Positions 9,701 to 21,200 of a stretch of 64,000 nucleotides of DNA are shown piece by piece; position 1 is the stretch's first letter; each line of letters opens with the position of its first letter. Below the pieces are notes generated by a model. It worked only from the letters and a program-made list of their open reading frames with translations. It was not told the origin of the DNA and did no database searches. The position numbers were made by a program, and so were the translations under genes. Source of the stretch: Meloidogyne chitwoodi (lineage: Eukaryota > Nematoda > Chromadorea > Rhabditida > Meloidogynidae); NCBI GenBank assembly GCA_015183035.1, contig JACZZP010000011.1:2321389-2385388 (forward strand), given 5' to 3'.

Positions 9701-12479
9701 CTAGCAAGCAAACATAAGGCACTCTTTGCTCCTTGAAGAAAAACAAGTTTGGCAAATCCATTCAAGGCGACTATCGCGACAAAATTCTGTAAACGCATCA
9801 AATGAAAGTCCAGCACAATCCCAATGAAAAGGTTGATTGCATCCTTGACTGATAGCAGTACATTTAATTGCTTTGCGTTGATGCTAAAATTTTTATTCAA
9901 ATAATTTTACGTATTTTTAATGTTTTCAATGATTATAGATGGAATTAGAAATTTTTTCCAAAGAAAATATCCATTCAAAATTATTCCTAGATCTACTAAA
10001 CTCCAAAAATACATAAAAATATTTTAAATTTTCATACATTTATCTCTGTTTGACAAAAAAAACATTGGCCCTGTGCATGTATCCTCTGATCCGGCATTGG
10101 TGTCAGGCCAACAGGGGCAGGTGGTACGCTTCCTGGCCCAGACGGAATAGGAATTGATGAAGTACAACGTTTTAGAGGAGGCGATCGCCCTGGAACTGCA
10201 AAATCAAATTTTAAAGATAAAAATAATATTTTAAAAATTTAAGAGAAAAAACCTTTAAAGCAATAATCCTGTTGAAGCCCTTGTAACGGACCATCAACAC
10301 CTGCTGCCATTTGCTGGTGAATTTGCTGACGACCAAAAAATGGTGATGAACCGGGATGGCTAGCCCCTTCATCTAATGTAGGAGAACGACCTGTTGCAGT
10401 TGTCTAATTAAATTATATAAAAGTGATTGATTCAATTTAAATTTCCCTACAAAGTTTGTCTGTTGATTTTGTTGTGCATCCATTTCTCTCCTTTGTTGTT
10501 CTTCCCTTTCACGCTGTTTCCTCTGCTTAGCCGTTTCTTTTTTTGTCTTTGTTGTCGTTCCCGTTGCCGAAATTGTCGCTGTTATAGATGTCGTATTGGC
10601 ACCACATTGTTGTTTACCAGAATTATTCGTCGGCATCTGTTGATTATGAGACATAAAACCTGGGGCAGGGGATACTCCATGCGTAAGACTGGCTGGAGAC
10701 ATACCAAAGATGGACGGATGTACAGAATTGAAAGGCACAGAGACAAACTGACCATTCGGTCCAGGAACAACTAGCTATAAATAAGCTAGAGATCATTCTA
10801 TTCATTGTTCTAATTTTTATAAAAATTAAATCTCACCATTGGAATAGTTCCCGGCGGAAGGCGACCAGCTAAAAACGGTGGCACCATCCCTGGAAGTGCT
10901 TGTACACCCGGCCCAACATTCCTAAGTATAATGCGGGCAGAAGGCATGACTGGCCGAAGCATTGGCATAGGCATTGGTGACCTCAAAAAGTAAAATATAT
11001 ATTCTATCTATATTCAGAAAATCAACAAATACTGATGAAAAATTGATGGAAACTAACCAACGGCTCAATTGTGCCGGTGGGAATGTCCCTTCTGGGTAGA
11101 GCTGTTCAAGTCTCTGACGCTGCTAAACAATAGGTATAAATAAACGTAAAATATCCAGTATACGGATTTCTAATAGGAGCCCGTATACTGAATAGTTAAC
11201 AAATAAAAATTAATGGACACTTACATATGATATGTTAAAAAAAGACCACTGTGGGAAAACACCTCCATGAGGGATTCCCCCTTCTTTCACGTTTGGTAAT
11301 GGAACCATGGGTGGCAGTGAAGGGTCAGCAGCCGACAACCTAGCCAATTCTGCCATACATTTAGCTAAAATGTAAGAAAACGTTAAAAATATAAAAAAAT
11401 TTTTTTTAATGTTTAACCAAATTCCATTAGAAAAAATAAAATTTTGCTCAATTTCACACTAACAATCATTTGGAGGCTTTCCATCCCATTGAAGTGGCTG
11501 CATCGCAGGTTGTAGCTGATGTTGATGTCCATTCAAAGGTGAAAGGCTTGAGAATTGTGTAGAGGTAGTTGGAGGAAAGTCTGGCGCGAAAGGATCGCGT
11601 ATGATTACATGCGAACTTGGAAAGAGTTCTATAATAATATATATATAGCAGGATTCAAACCCTCATATTTTCCTAAGGATAATTGTAAATATTCGTTACC
11701 AAAATTCGCAGCTACAGAGGGATCAGATTCTAAAGATGATGGGGCCGATGCTGTTGTAGTTGAAGTCTGAAATGGTGGCAAATTAAATTGCTGAGGCACA
11801 CTTGCAGTAGAAATGCTTCTCCGTGGTTGTTGGGGAAGATTATTTTGATTGATGAAAAATTGATCAGTAAACAACTTTTGTGACAGATGAGACAGATTTT
11901 GGGGTTGAATTCCAATGCTTTCTATGAAATTTATTTTTAAATAATAAAAATTAAATCAATTAAATAAAATAAAAAGTTGCGGATACAATAACGATGAATT
12001 TGGTATTGTTCATTTGTTAGAAAAGCTCATCCGAATGAGCTATCATATATTTTTCACAAAAATGAGCTGTGGTTTTTCAAATTTAACGAACTGGATTTAT
12101 TTCTTACCCTAATAAACCCAGTTTTTCGTGAACATATCATTTGCTTATATTGAACCACAAATAAAATATTATATGCACCAGGAAATTAAAATACTTTTTA
12201 CTAAAAAAAGTAAAACCATGTGATAGTTGCGCTGAAGGCGATCGTTGCTGATCGGATAATTGAATACTAACAGATGAGCCCGAGTCCTTTTCTAATGTTT
12301 CAAATAAAATAATTATGTATTATTCACTAAAAACCATTAAATGGTTGGCCAGAATATAGAGATTGATGTTGAGCTGAAAATGATTTAATAGATTGTGTTT
12401 CAGATGGCGGTTGAGCAGGTGATTGAACGGTCGGCGTTGTTGAAGAACCAGAAGTTTTAGGTGAGTTTTTCTTTTCCAT
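9701..12479 (-). CDS. PHD-finger protein, Pygopus-like
   Basis: Probable nuclear co-activator. The C-terminus is a complete C4HC3 PHD finger split by an intron: CFFC (about 10065), then after 12 residues C-x6-C, FHWDCAGLSFDAF, and WICQTC just before the TAG at 9701-9703. The finger at the extreme C-terminus, its helix GLSFDAFTEFCRDSRLEW, and the long Pro/Met/Gly-rich body match Pygopus, the Wnt co-activator that reads H3K4me and binds BCL9/Legless. An upstream exon (about 11590) has RDPFAPDF, resembling the NPF-containing Pygopus N-terminal motif. A charged helix KQRKQREREEQQRREMDAQQ lies near 10480. The protein begins with two leader exons (12227-12479) shared with the hexokinase gene; the splice to the exon at about 11923 (ESIGIQPQNLSHLS) is in phase 1. 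The C3-C4 spacing of six residues is longer than the usual Pygopus value. Other PHD proteins remain possible. Confidence 0.7.
11156..11190. repeat. Perfect 10 bp hairpin in intron
   Basis: CAGTATACGG (11156-11165) and CCGTATACTG (11181-11190) pair perfectly over 10 bp with a 15-nt loop. The structure lies in an intron of the PHD-finger gene. It could be a relic of a small inverted-repeat element. Confidence 0.6.
12227..12479 (-). repeat. Duplicated leader exon pair, copy 2 (PHD gene)
   Basis: Two exons encode [20 protein letters not shown]..., ending GQPFN, and [20 protein letters not shown]. They match copy 1 at 4323-4579 with a few substitutions (for example [10 protein letters not shown] versus PTVQSPAQPP). 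Donor and acceptor positions are the same as in copy 1. Confidence 0.85.
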
Positions 12480-13575
12480 GAAAATAGTAAATAATAGTTA
12501 GTCTGAAAGAATTGAAATTGCTTTTTATTTTTGACTTTTATTAATTTCAATAAAACTAAACCAAATAAAATACAAAGAATGCACATTAATAAGAAATTTG
12601 AAAAATAAAAATAACTTAAATGATGCCCTATGATAGAACCGACATCAAATTCGAGCTGAGAGTATTCGAAAATACTCGTATACTTTGCACTTCTCTAAGT
12701 TAGCAATAACTTAGCATTAAGGTAAAATGACATTTTGCCACTAACAAATAGAGTAAGGCAGATTTCCCTGACTAATGTAAGCTCAAGTTTTGGGTGAAAA
12801 TTTGAAAAAGCAAGTGAGTCGTAAAGCAAATGAGTCATGAGTCCAAAGAAAGAATGGACAATTGGATAAAGTTATGAACGATTGAAACTCGTTAGACGAA
12901 CTGTTTTTGTGCTGCTCATCATTCCTTCAACAAATGATGATTGATTGGGGAAATTCATAGAAAGCGACGCCAAGATATTTACTATATATGTGTAAATGGA
13001 CCGGAATGAGACTCATACACATTGTTGATGTTTTTAATAAATATAACATGCATAATTTCCAAGGACCACCGGGATAACATAAAAGTAATCGGGAGGTATC
13101 CAACGGTATTAATCCCAAAAAATCCAGAATTTTAGCTCAATGACTTTTGAATGACATACGTACACATTTTAGCTAGAAATAAACCATATTTACTGTAAAA
13201 AAGCTATTAGAGTGAAATGTTTCCTTGAAGTATAAAAATCCATTAAAAAAAATTTTGATCCGAACCAGAAGTATAAATTATCTACTATAGAAAAAGACTT
13301 AGATTATGCGAAGATGAGATTCAGAATGTGAACCTTAAACTGTTTCTGGACATTGAAATATGTATGTATAATTCTTCGTAAATTAGTAATTATATAAAGG
13401 GAATTTATGTATGCAAATAAGAATAAACTGAAAAGTTAACAAACTGAGCTCATAGTTAATTAAACAGAAAAAATGGAAAAAATTAAAATTAAGCAATGTT
13501 GTAATATGGATGGTAGGAATTGGGTGGCGTTTGACTGGAAGCGTTGTGAAAGGTAATTAAAAAATAAATTTTTAT
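12480..13575. other. Intergenic, no gene seen
   Basis: Spacer between the 5' end of the PHD-finger gene and the 3' end of the paralemmin-like gene. The first ~40 bases resemble the sequence upstream of the hexokinase leader. The rest is AT-rich without recognisable repeat, RNA gene or coding frame. Confidence 0.55.
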
Positions 13576-16200
13576 TTAAATCATGCTTCTCATCACTGCA
13601 AGGAGCAACAAGAACGTTTTTTTTTTCTCAGGCAACCGCACAACTTCTGCATGGCCTGGGGGCCCTAAACCGTCCACGGCGACTGAGGCATCCGTTAACG
13701 GTTGTTGATCGCTAATTGCATTGTATTGCGGGGAACCACCCCGTCCCGTAAACGAAGCACTAAAAGTCAAAAAAATTAATTTAATCTAATGAAATTAATA
13801 AATAAATTAACATTAAGTTAAAAATTAATACTGACCATCCTCCTCCACTATCGCCATTTGCAACTTTATCTGCCCGACTTAATGAGCGCTGAGAGGTGGA
13901 AGGATGTGAATTTTGCTGTTGTTGATGAGAAGGAACAGGAGACCCGTGTGAGGGTGAAGGCGGAAACGGCTTTTGCCGGTACATCTCAACGATGGGATCC
14001 ACCTATAAATATACAAAAGAAATAATTTATTTTAATTGACCTCGTGGTAGAGTTGCTCATCAGGCCGAAACGGATTCTCGTTTTCATGTTCCGTCTTTCT
14101 GAAAATATACATTTTAGGTAATCCTTCGGAATTGTGGTCCCACAAAGAAAAATAATTCTGGAAACAAGTTTCCAGGGATAATCTGGGACAGTGATCACGA
14201 AGACCACAATTCTGAAGGATTGCCATTTTTATTTGATACTTAAAGAACTTACAAAAATAAACAACTAAAAACATTAATTTAATCGTCTAATACTAACTTT
14301 ACGAATGAGGGTAACGGTGGGCTGTTCACCATCTGAATCGAAGTGGGTGAAGCAGTGATTTGAGGATTTGCCGAGCCCGAGGCGGACGAGCTAACCACAT
14401 CCACCAGGTCTGTTGTTTGTGTTGTTGTAATTTGTGAAGGTGGTGAAATCGGTCTAGGTAATTCAATCTGCTCAGCGTTTACTCGAACGCGACTGAGAGG
14501 AGCGCTTGGACTGAAAAAAAAATTATTTACTACATATGTATGTACTGGGGATCCTGCACCCAGTGCCCTATTCGTTAAACTAATACTCCTTCAGCCTACA
14601 ATTTTTACTAAAAATAATAGGCGAATAATAAGGCTAATTTCAACCCTAAGATGCCATCATCAAACCAGGAAGCGGATGTGAGAAAGAACTAAATGTAGAA
14701 GCAATTTTTCTTAATTTATCAAAAACAAAAAATTTGTCCATTTCTGTTTGTTTTTATTACTACAAAATAATACTACATACATATTACTCTCTATCAATTA
14801 ACAGCTTTCTTTGAAATAAGAGAGAACAGAAAATAGAGATGTCACAAGAGTCCTCAGAACATTAGAAAATAAGGTTCTGATATATTTCTTAAATGTTAGA
14901 GATTGCTATTATAACGAATTATAAATAGTAACCACATGTACTATAGTTAAAAATATGCAAATTTAGGTACAAAAAATATTGGCCAGATCCTGGACTCTAG
15001 TAACTTAATGAGAAAGGAAGAGTAGGACAACAACGGACAGATGACCAGCTGCTCGTAAAAATACCACTCTCTCATACTATGAGTAGTTTTTCATTTTTAG
15101 TGCATTCTCTCTTTCCTGATTTCTATTCCTTGTTAGTACAACAGTGCCAAAAACAAGAGAAACACACAGCTGGACCAAAATTAAGGAACCACCCAAGAAT
15201 GTCTTCTCTTGTTATCGCTGCAGTACTTTATTCTCAATATATTTGATTATTTGGATTTTTATGTAATATACGTATTTTCCTCAACTTCCTATACAGAACT
15301 ATTTTTAAAACTCTCAAACCTTGTTTTTTATTCAATCGTCTCTCTATTCTCGACCTTAATATTATAAAGATCCTGTTTAACTAGTATATAATTACTTTGT
15401 TTTAGTGGTTTAGATTTTCCTTTGTACATATAACAGCTTCATTTCATTTTGGAATACATATAAGGAAAATAGATACGGCCAAACGAACAAAAGCCGACAC
15501 CTTATTTACTCCACTTTCAAAGGAAAGTGGGCTTAATGGGAAAAATGAATGTTAGATATGGACACATGTAAAATGGTTGAGGAAAATTGAAAGAATATTG
15601 CTACAAGTTTCAAAAAGGATGGGACCTTTTTTGGCTGTGGAAAATAGTAATTTTAGCTAATAAATGAACGATCCAAATGGGTATTCGTTGTTATTTTTAT
15701 ATGCATTTCTTCCCTAAGAACTGAAAAAATGTAAATAAAAATATACATTTAAAACATCTCATAAAAAATAATAAATACCAAAGTACTGAAAAATATGAAT
15801 TAAGCTATAGAAAAATAAAGAATAATCTCTATAAATTTTTAATACCTTCAAAAAAATTTAAAACATACTCTGTATATGTTGTTGGTTTGTTCTGTTGCCT
15901 ATAGCTGGCAATGCTATAATCATTCTCTATACCGTCATCATAGACGATCATTTGAACATGTTCCTCACCACCAAAAGATACTCTTAATATCAATATAAAA
16001 AATTAATAATACGCTTAAGATGTTTATTTTTATCTTTCCTATCTCTTTCCAGGGTGAATATTCTATGGAAAGGTTTTGACGCACGTATTGATGAAATTGA
16101 AATTATTCTTATCAAATGATCACATTTTCTTATAATTAAAAGCTCACCTTTTATTATGTTCTATAACAGCTGTATTATTCTGTTGAGAATGATTTGCCAT
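13576..16200 (-). CDS. Paralemmin-like protein (tentative)
   Basis: Not firmly recognised. Readable exons: MANHSQQNNTAVIEHNKR (16148-16200), then SFGGEEHVQMIVYDDGIEND (about 15880-15980), a long intron, then a Pro/Ser/Thr-rich exon (14305-14510), then VKKTEHENENPFRPDEQLYH joined to VDPIVEMYRQKPFPPSP, then a Ser/Gln-rich stretch, then the last exon (13576-13760). The YDDG motif, the acidic-NPF box and the basic C-terminus recall paralemmins, which are lipid-anchored plasma-membrane proteins. The last exon crosses a run of ten A (coding strand; 13617-13626). As sequenced it reads PEKKKTFLLLLAVMRSMI and stops at 13576. With one A fewer it would end KKKRSCCSLQ at 13593, a polybasic dicysteine sequence with a CaaX box. 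The start follows from the first Met of a short first exon with a good GTGAGC donor. The ~1.35 kb intron could hide a gene boundary. Confidence 0.5.
14117..14224. mobile_element. Nested palindrome in intron
   Basis: The arms GGTAATCCTTCGGAATTGTG (14117-14136) and CACAATTCTGAAGGATTGCC (14205-14224) are inverted copies with two or three mismatches. Inside lies a second perfect hairpin, CTGGAAAC-AA-GTTTCCAG (14158-14175). The whole unit sits in an intron of the paralemmin-like gene. It looks like a MITE; the single copy seen here gives no family. Confidence 0.65.
14530..15860. other. Long intron or gene gap, no exon seen
   Basis: Between the Pro/Ser/Thr-rich exon and the YDDG exon there are about 1.35 kb without a recognisable exon, in contrast to the 40-60 nt introns elsewhere. 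It holds AT-rich sequence with pyrimidine-rich stretches around 15060-15380. It may be a regulatory intron, or the two halves may belong to different genes. Confidence 0.4.
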
Positions 16201-17109
16201 CGAAAATTTATAGTTAATATTTTGTTGTTAAACTTTTTGCTGAATTTAACCTTTATGTAACAGGCTAAGTCAAATTATAAAGGATATTGTTATTTAAATA
16301 GAGGTAAAGTTATAAAAATAATAAGCTGAAAAATAAAGCCTAAAATCCCGACTCAAAAAAATCAATTTTCAATTGACGATAAACTTTACAAATGCTAAAT
16401 GGAAGAGCTTCTCATCCAAGCTAAGGATATTAAGTGGATCAAAGTCATATAGATATGAAGATTTACCCAGAGTAGCGCATTAAGATTTGAAAATTTTAGT
16501 TCTGTATTAACAAAGTATGCATGTGGAAGGCTTATCGCTTGATTAGAAAAACAAGCTTTTAAAAAATGAATAGCGTAGAAAAAATAAATTTTAAAAAAGG
16601 ACAAAGATTGAGGGAGAAAAAGGTTGTATTTGAAATCGAGGTTGTCCCTTTGTTAGTTTTGATCATGAAAAAATGTATATGTAGAGAATTTTGTTAAGGT
16701 CCTAATGTCGCTCTCGGGTTTCTATGTGCTTTGCAAGCCGGCTGGCTCTAAAATGTGTATACTACTCAAAGAGCATGCCATCGATTTTATTACATTTTAT
16801 ACAGCTGCGTCGTGGAAGAGAAAAAAATCAAAAGAGCATATACAGGAAGTCGTTAAAGAGAGCGAAAGGAAAAGAGAAATAGTATGGGTGTAAGTATCTA
16901 AAAGCTAATTCTAAATACCAATAGCTAATTTACTTTTAAAAATCTTGTAATCACTATGTAAATTTTTAAATTTAACTCATATCTGTTTCGACAGGCCATA
17001 ATGATGAAATTATTTTCATAAAACTAATTTGACAATTTAAGGAACACAAGAAATAATCTTTTTATATTATTCTAACACTTGCATATATCTCTTTGGATAA
17101 ACGCTATCA
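16201..17109. other. Intergenic between divergent genes
   Basis: Spacer between the 5' end of the paralemmin-like gene and akirin, so it probably contains both promoters. The open frame at 16705-16893 (+) shows no family resemblance, and I do not call it a gene. Confidence 0.5.
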
Positions 17110-17996
17110 ATGACTTGTGGGCTTGCTGTTAAACGTCCTCTTGATTTGGGTCAGGATGCGTTTGAAATGATTGATGTAAAGAGGGCGCGCCAAGGCGGTG
17201 CTAGTCCAAAATGTTCACCATTTCGACCTCAAATGGGCATACTGGCAACTTCATTAAATCAGTCAGCGAGTATTCAGAATCTGAAGGTTAGCTTTAGCAT
17301 TTAGTTTCTATTACCGCTTTTTTTAAAAGCCTCCTGGGTTCATTGACATAACTAGCTCGCCATTCGCGGAGATTACTGGTCGTTGTCAATTATCGAGCAA
17401 TCAACTTGACTCTTACTTGCGTGCTGAGATCCAACATTTAAAGCGTCGGAAATTAATCCCTCGTCGAGCACATACGGCAGCTAATAGCTTGGAATTAGAG
17501 AATAGTACAGCCAACTTTCGGAAGGCCAACTCACCTACTTCTTCAATTGTTATTTTTGTTTATTAAAAGTTATATTTATAAATTTTTAGTCTGGAAGCGA
17601 TTCCGATAGTGAACTTCAGGATCCTGAGAAGCAACGTGCTGCAATGCTGGAGTCTCTATATGAAAAGCCTCATTTTTCTCTTCGTCAAGTAAAGTTGATT
17701 TGTGAACGTTTACTCAAGGAGCAAGAGATACGTCTTCGCTATGAATATGAGACGATTCTGAACAAGAAGCTCGATGGTATATTTTCATTCGATATTTTTG
17801 TTTTATTATAACTTTTGTATCTCATAGGATTTTTGCATTAACTTTGTATTAAAGTTTATTTTTCTAGAACAACATGATCAGTATGTGCAATTTGCCAAGG
17901 AACAATTAGAAGTAAATGCCGCGAAGATTGGCGACATTTCATGTATGACTGACTCCTAAAAAATTAAAGAAACTTTATTTTTCAGATTTATCATGA
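17110..17996 (+). CDS. Akirin
   Basis: Nuclear adaptor linking transcription factors to chromatin remodelling; in invertebrates it acts in innate immune and developmental gene expression. Exon 1 begins [14 protein letters not shown], the conserved start with a basic nuclear signal. Exon 2 starts at 17330 ([17 protein letters not shown]), then [14 protein letters not shown]. The C-terminal half has [20 protein letters not shown] and [19 protein letters not shown], the family's hallmark helix. As read through, the protein would end ...DISCMTDS, but a 43-nt intron (17943-17985, GTATGA...TTCAG) joins GACATTTCAT to ATTTATCATGA and restores the canonical akirin end SYLS, stop at 17994-17996. I therefore choose the spliced form. 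Length about 215 residues, usual for the family. The DBHS gene follows on the same strand 300 bp downstream. Confidence 0.93.
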
Positions 17997-18299
17997 ACAT
18001 CAAGGCATTTACTCTATGGAGGATGTAAAGAAATTTTCTCGTCTAAACCAAAGCAAAAATCAAAAGGAGCCGTTTTTAAGAACTGAATTTTGCCTTTTTT
18101 ACTATTTAATTACCTATAAAATTTAGAAAGTTAAAATTATTCATAATCATAAGGTTTGAGGCCGTCTAATCCAAATTTGAATAAAGATATGTCTCTATTT
18201 TTGTGAATATATTTAATGATTGAAATTACTTTCGCTTTTTTATTTAGTTTTATTATAAATTGTATAACTTTTATCGTATCCAAAACTTACAGATTTAAA

Positions 18300-21200
18300 A
18301 TGCCATCGGATTCTAGAAGATCTGAAAGAGTTTCTCGAGATAGTGAGCGAAGACGTACACTCCAGCGACAGGGAAAGCGTTCAGCACCAGATGATAGGTT
18401 GGTCGATATTTTTCTTTGACTGGAAATCGTACTGATTCCTTTTTCGGGTTTAACCTGAAATTAAGTTGTTAGATTTGCACACTAGTTAGATATGTCCGTT
18501 TTCGTTTATGACAAGGGCTGGAACGTGACTAGATAACTTTAATGAGCAAATTAGTAAGTTATTATTAAATAGAATTAGGACGTTAATATTTAGTAAACTT
18601 GTTAATAGCACAGTTCTTTTTAATAATTATGTTCCAAAAAAGTCCGCAAGTCTAATACTCTAATTTTAATTCTATTTACTCAAAAAATAAATTTTTATGA
18701 CCTATTTTTTTAGAATATTTTTTTCATATTGAAGGATAAGTTCACTGGAATTAAAAAAGTTTATATCCAAAAAATATTGATCTTAGATTTGTTATAATTA
18801 TTGCCTTTTTTCTCTTATTTTCCGACAATATAAAAACAGAAAATGAAATTATTGATTGTGGATTATATTTGTAGACTTTTTGGAAAATAATTGGAAGAAC
18901 CAATGGCACACAATATAGTTGTTGAATTTACACATTAAAATTTTAAACTTTGCATCAAATTTTTTTATTTATCCATTCTTTTGTACGTTCTGGGATGTTT
19001 TTCACCGAATAGTTTACATAATAATTTTTATTTTACTCTAAATTTAGGGGGAAAATTATGGGGAACTGATCAAAATTATTAAAAAATAATTTTTTAAAAT
19101 TTTAATTCCTTTACATTGAAACGACTTATGCAATTGATCTGATCATATTTTTTTAATTTCTTCAATTTATTTATAAAGAAGGCTCTTATTTTAAATCTCT
19201 TAGGAAAGGTTAAAAGAAGAATCCGCTCTTCTAGTTTTCGTTCATTCAATCCTATATTTTTAAGAACTAAAAATTTTTTTCTATTATTTTTACTGATTTA
19301 AAATTTTTAGTGCTGCCAGGAAATTAATTTTTTTCAATTAACAAATTTTTGCAATTTTAAAAAATTTCTTTTTTTTCGCGCATGTATATTATTCAAAACG
19401 CGCGATTTTTCTGAATATATTTAGAAACTCTTCATATACAACACGATATGACGAGCCACCACCAGCGACCCGTCGCAGCGGAGAACTAGGTGGAAGGCCA
19501 GGCTTTCCACCGCCACCAAAGTTTTCGGGAGCGCCTTTTTCGGATTCAGAACTGCTTGAGGAGCAACCGAAAAAAAAATTCACAGGACGTTGTCGTCTTT
19601 TTGTTGGGAATCTTTCTACAGAGTTTAAAGAGCAAGATCTGAAGGAGCTGTTCCTGCCATACGGGGAAATTTCGGTATAAAATTGCTGTTATATACAGAA
19701 AAAAAGAATCATCAATTGCAAACTAATGTGATTTACAGGAATGCTACATTTCTGGCAAGGGATTTGCCTTTCTTCGCTTGGTACAGTTTTGTTTAGAATT
19801 ATTGTAAAGGCGTTAAGTTGGGATTTTGTTTATTATTTTATTATTTACCAACGTATATTAGATGGGGGGTGACCTAGTATTTTTGATTATTATAATTCTA
19901 ATTACATCTAAATATCAGGATTTGGTAATTTAGGGTTTTATTCAACTGAAAATTATTACTTCCCTATTAACGCTTAGCGAAATGTGCGTGTTGCAAAATT
20001 TTCTTTAATGGTAATATATAATTTTGGGGCAGGCATAAAAAGTATACATTATACTTTGTTTTTGCAACTAATATTTTTCATTCTTTTAAGATTTTTGCAT
20101 GCTTTTTTTATTACAAATTGTGATTAGGTAGATCCAGGATGTAAATAATTGTCAAGGGAAAAATCATATATTTTATCTAATTATTGTTCCAAATTAACAT
20201 CTCGACTGGTATGTTCAACTAAAATCTACAGAACACTGGATTTCATTTAAATCAATGGGGAGGATGGGTATGAGTTGGCAAGCTCGAAAAATTTAAAATC
20301 CTGTAATTGAGCGCGTGCAACAGCGTAGGATAACGCGCGATCGCCTTTAAATATGACAAATAGTATTTTTACCTGTTGGATTCCTGATTTTTTAAAATTT
20401 TATTGTGGGTTTTAAATTACTTTGCTATTATGATCTAAATGAAAAGATATAATGAAAAAATTGTAGGATACTCGTGCACATGCTGAAGCTGCAAAGGAGG
20501 CATTGGACACTAAAATGATTAAGGGTCGTCAGATTCGAGTGCGATTTGCTGTTCATGGTGCTGCAATTAAGGTTCTTTTTAGCAGTTTAACATTTAGGAT
20601 CATGGTTCTTATTTTTTATGAATTCAGGTGAAAGAGCTTTCGCCTGCTGTCTCAAATGAGTTGCTTTATTTAACATTCTCCTCTTTTGGTGATGTTGGTA
20701 AGGAAAAAGTTTATTTAATGTTTTATTCAAATTATTTAAGAACGTGCTGTCCATATTGTTGATGAGAAGGGACGTCCGACTGGCGAAGGAATTATTGAGG
20801 TTATTTCTTTGAAATTTGATATTTTTTCTTTTGCAGTTTGAACGGAAAATCTCAGCTCAGGATGCAGTGGCTCAGATACGAGAACGTATATTTTTAGTCT
20901 CAGCGTACGTATTAAAATATTAATTTAGAGAATTTAAAATGGTGTTAAATAATTTTTTAAAAATAGTACGTCGATAAAAACTGAGATTTCTATCTAATTT
21001 GCAGAAATTCGCGACCACTACAAGTAGAATTTCTTGAGCCCAAGGATGAAGATGATGGATTGTCAGAGAAAATGATTCAAAAAACTCACCAGCTTGTCAA
21101 GTTAGTCTACTTATTAATTTTTATTCTAGTATGAATTGCTAAGAACGGAAATGTTAATTTGTAATAACAAAAGAGTATATAGTTAAAAATTTAACAGAGA

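Noticed and set aside
9550..9900. 116-residue hydrophobic minus-strand open frame
   Set aside because: Alternative frame over the last PHD exon; the frame giving FHWDC and WICQTC has the zinc ligands.
16705..16893. 62-residue plus-strand open frame
   Set aside because: No family resemblance, no splice partners, low-complexity Lys/Glu end; lies in a shared promoter region.
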